DNA of 46,297 bases, taken from positions 1 to 46,297 of the forward strand of contig JAIBBV010000028.1 in assembly GCA_019694465.1 (NCBI GenBank), read 5' to 3'. This document shows positions 41,321 to 46,297 of the stretch, in pieces. This DNA comes from Oligoflexia bacterium. GTDB lineage: Bacteria > Bdellovibrionota_C > UBA2361 > JAFLCA01. The notes beneath the pieces are model-generated. The model made no database searches, had not been told where the DNA came from, and worked only from the letters and a program-made list of their open reading frames with translations. The translations under genes and the position numbers were made by a program. Within the stretch, counting starts at the first letter, position 1. Each line of letters opens with the position of its first letter.

Positions 41321-42265
41321 CTAATGCGTCTTGGTTCCGCCCTTGGCCGCCTGCCTGAACCATTCAGCAGTTCGCTTTACACCCTGCTCCAACTGCACCT
41401 CTGGCTTCCAACCAAATGCTTTTAGGGCAGCCGCGGCGGTAATCGAGCTTCGCATTTGCTCCCCTTCTTTGGCAGCGCCATGTTGAGCCTTAATGTCCAG
41501 GCCCAGCCCGGCACAGATAGCCGCGTACAGTGTATTTACTGAAGTTTCTTTGCCAGTCCCAATGTTATATGTCCCGCTAACACGCTTATCACAAACAAGC
41601 TTGACAGCACGGGCAACGTCCTCGACGTACACAAAATCACGAGTTTGCTCTCCGCTGCCATTGATTACCGGAACCTTCCCCTCCAGCAAGCGTTGACAGA
41701 AGATCGCCACGACCCCCGCCTCGCCGTGTGGGTTCTGGCGCGGCCCATAAACATTAGCGAGTCGTAAAGCAGTGTAGGTCAACTTTAGTTCGCGACTCCA
41801 AAAGTCTAGGTACATTTCCCCTACTTTCTTAGCCAACCCATACACTGAGGTTGGCCTATTTGGATGAGCTTCGTCAGCTGGATGATAGTCCTGCTCTCCA
41901 TAAATCGCGCCACCTGTAGAAGTGAATATGACATGCGGTAGCCTCTTGCCACGGAATGCGTGCAGCAAGTTAACCAGTCCCACAACGTTTACTTGCGCGT
42001 CAAAGACCGGATCTTCCATGCTAAGACGAACCGAAATTTGGGCCGCAGTGTGGACGATAAAATCCGGAGAAATCTCTGCTACAAGTTTACGCGCCTGTTC
42101 GCTTCGAATATCTAGCTTATGAAGTCGTACTCCCTTGGCTAAGTTGGCCTCGCTCCCAGAAGATAAGTCATCGATCACCTGCACTTGATGCCCAGCCGCA
42201 AGCAACTGATCCACGATATGCGAGCCGATAAAGCCAGCCCCACCGGTTACAACTACATTAGCCAT
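41321..42265 (-). CDS. NAD-dependent UDP-sugar epimerase (GalE-like)
   Basis: 314 residues from ATG 42265, which lies four bases after the preceding stop; an in-frame upstream extension overlaps that gene. NAD site [16 protein letters not shown] at the start, TSTGGAIYGE, active-site SVYGLAKKVGE, and NVYGPRQNPHGEAG. This is the GalE/UDP-GlcNAc 4-epimerase type. Last gene of the minus-strand polysaccharide precursor run (transferase, ugd, decarboxylase, epimerase). Likely substrate UDP-glucose, UDP-GlcNAc or a glucuronate derivative. Confidence 0.87.
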   Translation of the reverse strand: MANVVVTGGAGFIGSHIVDQLLAAGHQVQVIDDLSSGSEANLAKGVRLHKLDIRSEQARKLVAEISPDFIVHTAAQISVRLSMEDPVFDAQVNVVGLVNLLHAFRGKRLPHVIFTSTGGAIYGEQDYHPADEAHPNRPTSVYGLAKKVGEMYLDFWSRELKLTYTALRLANVYGPRQNPHGEAGVVAIFCQRLLEGKVPVINGSGEQTRDFVYVEDVARAVKLVCDKRVSGTYNIGTGKETSVNTLYAAICAGLGLDIKAQHGAAKEGEQMRSSITAAAALKAFGWKPEVQLEQGVKRTAEWFRQAAKGGTKTH

Positions 42266-42269
42266 ATCT

Positions 42270-43214
42270 CTATTTCTCTCCATCGGAAATTCGACGCTCA
42301 AAATCTTTAATCGTATCCATCAATCCCTTTTTCACGTCGACTGTCGGCTTCCAGCCCAGCTCTCGCTGAGCGAGCGAAATATCGGGCTTGCGGCGCGTAG
42401 GATCATCTTTGGGAAGACGTTCAAAACGGATGCGCGAGCACGAACCAGTAAGCTCAATAATCAGCTTAGCCAACTCATTAATGGTCATTTCATTTGGATT
42501 GCCCAAATTTACAGGCCCATGAAAGTCTACCTTATTCATGGTGGCAATAATCCCAGCTGTCAAATCAGAAACAAAGCAAAATGAGCGCGTCTGACTACCC
42601 TCGCCATAGACTGTTATGTCTTCGCCACGAAGAGCCTGCACAATAAAGTTAGAAACGACGCGTCCATCATTAAACAGCATGCGCGGGCCATAGGTGTTAA
42701 AAATACGCACGATGCGAGTATTTACACCATTTTGCAGGCGATAGTTTTCTGTCAAAGTTTCCGCAACTCGCTTCCCTTCATCATAGCAACTACGCGGACC
42801 AATCGGATTTACATTCCCCCAATAGCTCTCCTTTTGGGGGTGCTCTAGCGGGTCGCCATATACCTCCGAGGTCGAGGCTACCAAAAACTTCGCCCCAACA
42901 CGCTTGCAAAGCCCAAGCATGTTAATGGTACCCATCACATTGGTTTTAACAGTTTTTACTGGATTGGACTGGTAGTGCACGGGCGAAGCAGGACAAGCCA
43001 TATGATAGACCTCGTCGGCCTCAATCAAAATTGGCTCAATCACATCGTGGCGTATGAACTCAAAACGCGGATTACCAAGGTGGGCTACGAAATTCTTTTT
43101 ACGGCCAGTGTGTAGGTTGTCTACAACAACAACCTCATGCCCTTTACCTAGCAACTCATCTGTCAAATGGGAGCCGATAAAACCAGCTCCGCCTGTGATT
43201 ACAATTCTAGCCAT
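42270..43214 (-). CDS. UDP-glucuronate decarboxylase (UDP-xylose synthase)
   Basis: Converts UDP-glucuronate to UDP-xylose. 314 residues with [15 protein letters not shown] (NAD), the hallmark [33 protein letters not shown], and active-site [10 protein letters not shown], followed by [10 protein letters not shown]. This combination is specific to UXS/UGD-decarboxylase enzymes rather than epimerases. The adjacent upstream ugd would supply its substrate, so the two form a UDP-glucose to UDP-xylose route for a surface glycan. Ribosome-binding site GAAGG seven bases from the ATG. Confidence 0.92.
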   Translation of the reverse strand: MARIVITGGAGFIGSHLTDELLGKGHEVVVVDNLHTGRKKNFVAHLGNPRFEFIRHDVIEPILIEADEVYHMACPASPVHYQSNPVKTVKTNVMGTINMLGLCKRVGAKFLVASTSEVYGDPLEHPQKESYWGNVNPIGPRSCYDEGKRVAETLTENYRLQNGVNTRIVRIFNTYGPRMLFNDGRVVSNFIVQALRGEDITVYGEGSQTRSFCFVSDLTAGIIATMNKVDFHGPVNLGNPNEMTINELAKLIIELTGSCSRIRFERLPKDDPTRRKPDISLAQRELGWKPTVDVKKGLMDTIKDFERRISDGEK

Positions 43215-43232
43215 GCCAGCGCCTTCACTTCA

Positions 43233-44555
43233 TTACATTCCAAGTCTCGGACGACCAATTGAGTAGTAAACAAAACCGTGAGTGCGCATCTCCTCCATGC
43301 TGTAAATATTACGCCCATCAAATATCACTGGGCTCTTCAGGGTAGACCGCAACTTATCAAAATTGGGGCGCCGGAACTCATTCCACTCAGTGGCGATGAT
43401 CAATGCATCAGCGCCGATCAAGGCGTCGTAGTTAGTATTACTATAACTTACCAGCGGATTAGAGCCTAGCTTCTCGGCAAAAGTGCCCATGGCTTCCGGA
43501 TCAAACGCCTGAATTCTGGCTCCCGCACTTGTGAGTTCCTCGCATACAACCAGGGCCGGCGCTTCACGAACATCGTCAGTTTTTGGCTTAAATGCTAAAC
43601 CCCACAAAGCAAACGTACGCCCCTTTAAATTAGTCCCGCCGTAGTGAGCCATAATCTTCTTACTCATTATGGATTTTTGGCTCTTGTTGACATCTTCCAC
43701 AGACTTGCAAATACGCAAGTCGACACCGAAATCACGGCCGGTCTTAATCAGAGCCTGCACGTCCTTTGGAAAGCAGGATCCGCCGTATCCGATACCAGGG
43801 AACAGAAATCCCATCCCAATGCGCGAGTCTGTTCCCATGCCTACACGAACATGATCTACATCCGCTCCGCACTTCTCGCATAAATTTGAAATTTCATTCA
43901 TGAAAGAAACGCGCGTAGCGAGCATTGAATTAGCTGCATACTTTGTCATCTCGGCCGACACGACATCCATCACCAAGATTGGGTGTCCGGTGCGCACGAA
44001 CGGCGCATATAGTTCTTTCATCATTTTAGCAGCGTGCTCACTGGGCACACCAATTACCACTCGATCTGGCTTCATGAAGTCATCTATCGCCGCCCCTTCC
44101 TTCAAGAATTCAGGATTACTGACCACCTCAAACTCGTGCTTAGTATGGGCGGCGATCGCCTTGCGCACTCGATCGGCTGTCCCGACCGGAACAGTGGACT
44201 TATCCACGATGATTTTGGGGCCGTTCATGCACTTTCCGATCCCCTGCGCCACGGCCAACACATGCGTCAGGTCGGCCGATCCATCTTCGTCCTGCGGAGT
44301 ACCGACAGCGATGAAAATAATCTCACTGGCCTCAACGCCCTCCTTAAGGGAAGTAGTAAACTTCAAGCGTCCGTTTTTGGAGTTACGAATTACTAGATCG
44401 TCCAGGCCTGGCTCATAAATTGGGATTTCGCCGCGCCTCAAGCGCTCAACTTTCTTCTCATCTACGTCAACGCAAATTACGTCGTTTCCGGATTCTGCAA
44501 AACACGCCCCAGCTACTAAGCCGACGTATCCGGTACCTACTACAGCGATATTCAT
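43233..44555 (-). CDS. ugd: UDP-glucose 6-dehydrogenase
   Basis: Oxidises UDP-glucose to UDP-glucuronate in two NAD-dependent steps. 440 residues: NAD motif VGTGYVGLVAGACFAE at the start, DKSTVPVGTADR, NPEFLKEGAAI, and catalytic-Cys block GYGGSCFPKDVQAL, then GLAFKPKTDDVREAPA. All catalytic residues are present. Good ribosome-binding site (GAGAGGG, 5-base spacing). It is followed by the decarboxylase 18 bases later, so the products are probably used for acidic or xylose-containing polysaccharide. Confidence 0.95.
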   Translation of the reverse strand: MNIAVVGTGYVGLVAGACFAESGNDVICVDVDEKKVERLRRGEIPIYEPGLDDLVIRNSKNGRLKFTTSLKEGVEASEIIFIAVGTPQDEDGSADLTHVLAVAQGIGKCMNGPKIIVDKSTVPVGTADRVRKAIAAHTKHEFEVVSNPEFLKEGAAIDDFMKPDRVVIGVPSEHAAKMMKELYAPFVRTGHPILVMDVVSAEMTKYAANSMLATRVSFMNEISNLCEKCGADVDHVRVGMGTDSRIGMGFLFPGIGYGGSCFPKDVQALIKTGRDFGVDLRICKSVEDVNKSQKSIMSKKIMAHYGGTNLKGRTFALWGLAFKPKTDDVREAPALVVCEELTSAGARIQAFDPEAMGTFAEKLGSNPLVSYSNTNYDALIGADALIIATEWNEFRRPNFDKLRSTLKSPVIFDGRNIYSMEEMRTHGFVYYSIGRPRLGM

Positions 44556-44627
44556 GACAACCCTCTCTCCAAATAATTCCTGCTATTCCCAGGGCTGCCG
44601 AATGATAGCAGTTGCGCGGAAAAAATC

Positions 44628-46031
44628 TCAATAGGCGTTGCGATCCCGCAGTCCCCTCACCAGGGTTAATAACATTATTTTGAGGTCCAGAAAGATGGAC
44701 CAATTCTCGATATAGTAAAGATCATACTCGATGCGCTTATCAATTGAAGTATCGCCACGCCAGCCGTTAACCTGGGCCCAGCCAGTCATGCCAGCGGGCA
44801 CCTTATGGCGCAACATGTAACGCGGAATGTGCTGGCGGAACTCCTGTATAAACACTGGCCGCTCAGGACGCGGTCCCACAATCGACATATCGCCGCGCAG
44901 CACATTAAACAGCTGTGGTAGCTCATCTAGGCTATAATGTCGCAAAAAGCGCCCCAGCGGGGTTACGCGTGCATCACCTGGACTGGTCCAGCCCGGTCCA
45001 GCCGCTTCTGCATCGAGAAACATTGTGCGAAACTTGTAAATCGAGAAGCGCGTGCCATCCAAACTAACTCTTTCCTGCGCATACAACACGGGGCCGCGTG
45101 AGGTCAATTTTACGCATAGCGCAATAAGCAACATAACTGGCGAAAGGAAGAGCAAGGCAACGCTCGCCAGTAAAATATCGAGCAAACGCTTCAACACCAA
45201 GTTAGGCCCATCCAAGGGACTGCTTTGAACACTAATAACCGGCAGGCCTTCGAATTCCTCGACACTCCCACCGATGCTAACAAACTGATAAATATCAGGC
45301 ACAATTCGCACATCCACCAGCGAGTCGCCCACAGAACTCATAATCTCGGGGAGCAATAAGTTATCTTCCAAAGGCAAAGCCACGATTACTTGATCGATAT
45401 CACGCGTACGTAATAGCTGAGGCAAATCGGCATATTTCCCAATTACGGGAATACCGCGCGGCCCGCGACGATCTTGCCCATCTTTGGATAGGCAACCGAT
45501 CACTTGGATTCCAAGCTCCTGATGCAGTCGGATGCGACTAACGATGTCACCGGCTACTTTACCCGCTCCAACAATTAGCATGTAACGTAGGTTATACCCG
45601 CGCCGACGAATCTCACGCAGAAAAGACCGCACCACACTACGCTGAAGAATAGTAAAAAAAGTAGCCAAGCCCCCGAAGTAAAGGAATACCAATCGGGAGA
45701 ACGGCACACTTTTCTCGCGGAACAAATATGTGATGGCAATAAATATTATAGTGGCAAAGGCATTAGCATTAATCAGCGCCCACACCTCTCGCATCGCCCG
45801 AACACCGCGCATTGGCCGATATAGCCCCATACGACGGAAGACAAAGGCCCAAATCAGCCATATAAAAAGCAACATCGACAAGTAGTTCGCGAATGGAGGA
45901 ACGCCCTTATCGACCGAAATCAAATCGGTTTGAAAACGCAACCAATAGGCGATCAGCCATGCGCAGCTGACCACAAATAGGTCCACCGCCATGAAGAGAA
46001 ATTCAAATAGCTGACGCTTTTGTTTCAGCAT
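44628..46031 (-). CDS. Polyprenyl-phosphate sugar phosphotransferase (WbaP/WcaJ type)
   Basis: Starts polysaccharide repeat units by moving sugar-1-phosphate from UDP-sugar to undecaprenyl phosphate. 467 residues: four N-terminal membrane helices (about 10-28, 45-65, 85-105 and 112-130), a CoA-binding-like soluble segment (LIVGAGKVAGDIVSRI), a fifth hydrophobic segment (about 275-297), then the catalytic domain with KFRTMFLDAE, RFLRHYSLDELPQLFNVL and GDMSIVGPRPERPVF. This is the complete layout of the family. Overlaps the preceding glycosyltransferase by 29 bases and is followed by ugd 72 bases later. Confidence 0.93.
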   Translation of the reverse strand: MLKQKRQLFEFLFMAVDLFVVSCAWLIAYWLRFQTDLISVDKGVPPFANYLSMLLFIWLIWAFVFRRMGLYRPMRGVRAMREVWALINANAFATIIFIAITYLFREKSVPFSRLVFLYFGGLATFFTILQRSVVRSFLREIRRRGYNLRYMLIVGAGKVAGDIVSRIRLHQELGIQVIGCLSKDGQDRRGPRGIPVIGKYADLPQLLRTRDIDQVIVALPLEDNLLLPEIMSSVGDSLVDVRIVPDIYQFVSIGGSVEEFEGLPVISVQSSPLDGPNLVLKRLLDILLASVALLFLSPVMLLIALCVKLTSRGPVLYAQERVSLDGTRFSIYKFRTMFLDAEAAGPGWTSPGDARVTPLGRFLRHYSLDELPQLFNVLRGDMSIVGPRPERPVFIQEFRQHIPRYMLRHKVPAGMTGWAQVNGWRGDTSIDKRIEYDLYYIENWSIFLDLKIMLLTLVRGLRDRNAY

Positions 46032-46297
46032 AATCGCGTTTACTAAACTCGCCCAACAGCCGCCCTTCTACCAAACTGCGCCAGGAGCGAAAAAATTGAA
46101 CTGGGCTATAACGCTCAGCCTGCGCACGGCAGCTCTCCGAACTAAAACGCCCCTCGTGCGCCAGGAAGTAGTACAAAGCAGATAGCAGCGAATCAAGCTG
46201 GGCTGTGGGCCCAGCTCCATTTACCTTCCTAAAGAATACCCCGCCAGCTGACTCTGGTTCAATACTCCTTGCGCTCCAAGGTTTTACCCCATTAAGA
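46003..46297 (-). CDS. C-terminal end of a glycosyltransferase (partial, runs off the window)
   Basis: About 97 codons open from the window edge to a TGA at 46003-46005; the start lies outside. The end contains ALYYFLAHEGRFSSESC and AERYSPVQFFRSWRSLVE, like the closing helices of GT4-type enzymes (often A-x-x-FS-x-x-x-F). Overlaps the start of the sugar phosphotransferase by 29 bases, so it is part of the same polysaccharide operon. The catalytic part is not visible, so the family is only probable. Confidence 0.6.
   Translation of the reverse strand, partial: LNGVKPWSARSIEPESAGGVFFRKVNGAGPTAQLDSLLSALYYFLAHEGRFSSESCRAQAERYSPVQFFRSWRSLVEGRLLGEFSKRDYAETKASAI

Noticed and set aside
1..46297. CRISPR array, prophage, insertion sequence or rRNA operon
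   Set aside because: No regularly spaced repeats, transposase or integrase signatures, or rRNA sequence were seen on either strand.

Overview
The window is about 46 kb of chromosome from a Gram-negative bacterium of roughly even base composition. Evidence for a Gram-negative cell is an LPS inner-core set (heptose kinase HldA, two GT9 heptosyltransferases, a Kdo/heptose kinase-like protein), PlsB, many lipoproteins and injectisome export genes. The mix of Ser/Thr kinase, FHA protein, multi-GAF histidine kinase and non-flagellar type III secretion (T3SS) genes suggests an uncultivated deltaproteobacterial-type lineage (Myxococcota/Bdellovibrionota or relatives). That placement is inference. Most genes lie on the minus strand.

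Layout. 1-8.3 kb (minus): housekeeping miaA, mutL, an HtrA-type protease, spoT/rel and rpoZ, then a membrane protein with a C-terminal SH3 domain. 8.6-16.9 kb (plus): a lipoprotein-like gene coupled to plsB, followed by poorly recognised exported or membrane proteins and a secreted GH5-type glycosidase. 17-25.5 kb (minus): a Ser/Thr kinase, then a tightly packed set of PDZ lipoprotein, gmk, yicC, hldA, heptosyltransferase, sugar kinase, waaF, and a separate epimerase. 25.8-28.2 kb: a sensor-like protein with degenerate receiver and ATPase domains, converging on a tail-anchored FHA protein. 28.7-35.8 kb (minus): a T3SS operon in the order sctI, an SctO/SctP-like gene, sctR, sctS, sctT, a truncated sctU, a 1080-residue GAF/PAS histidine kinase, and an 80-residue FlhB/SctU C-terminal-domain protein. 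36-46.3 kb: a few small genes and a BtuF-like protein, a LysM lipoprotein, tRNA-Leu(GAG)-secG, mrp, and a polysaccharide precursor set (epimerase, UDP-glucuronate decarboxylase, ugd, a polyprenyl-phosphate sugar transferase, and the end of a glycosyltransferase).

The most unusual system is the export-switch protein SctU. In known injectisomes one polypeptide carries four membrane helices and a cytoplasmic domain that cuts itself at an NPTH motif. Here the membrane half stops just where NPTH should begin. A separate gene about 3.3 kb downstream encodes the post-NPTH domain. Between them lies a large cytosolic-type sensor histidine kinase whose stop codon overlaps the GTG start of the C-terminal-domain gene. 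A short out-of-frame stretch directly after the truncated sctU resembles the last helix of a full-length SctU, which suggests how the split arose.

The housekeeping and LPS genes are close to textbook. Intergenic regions hold several clear inverted repeats, one convincing intrinsic terminator (after mrp) and one REP-like palindrome. No rRNA, CRISPR array, insertion sequence or prophage was seen.
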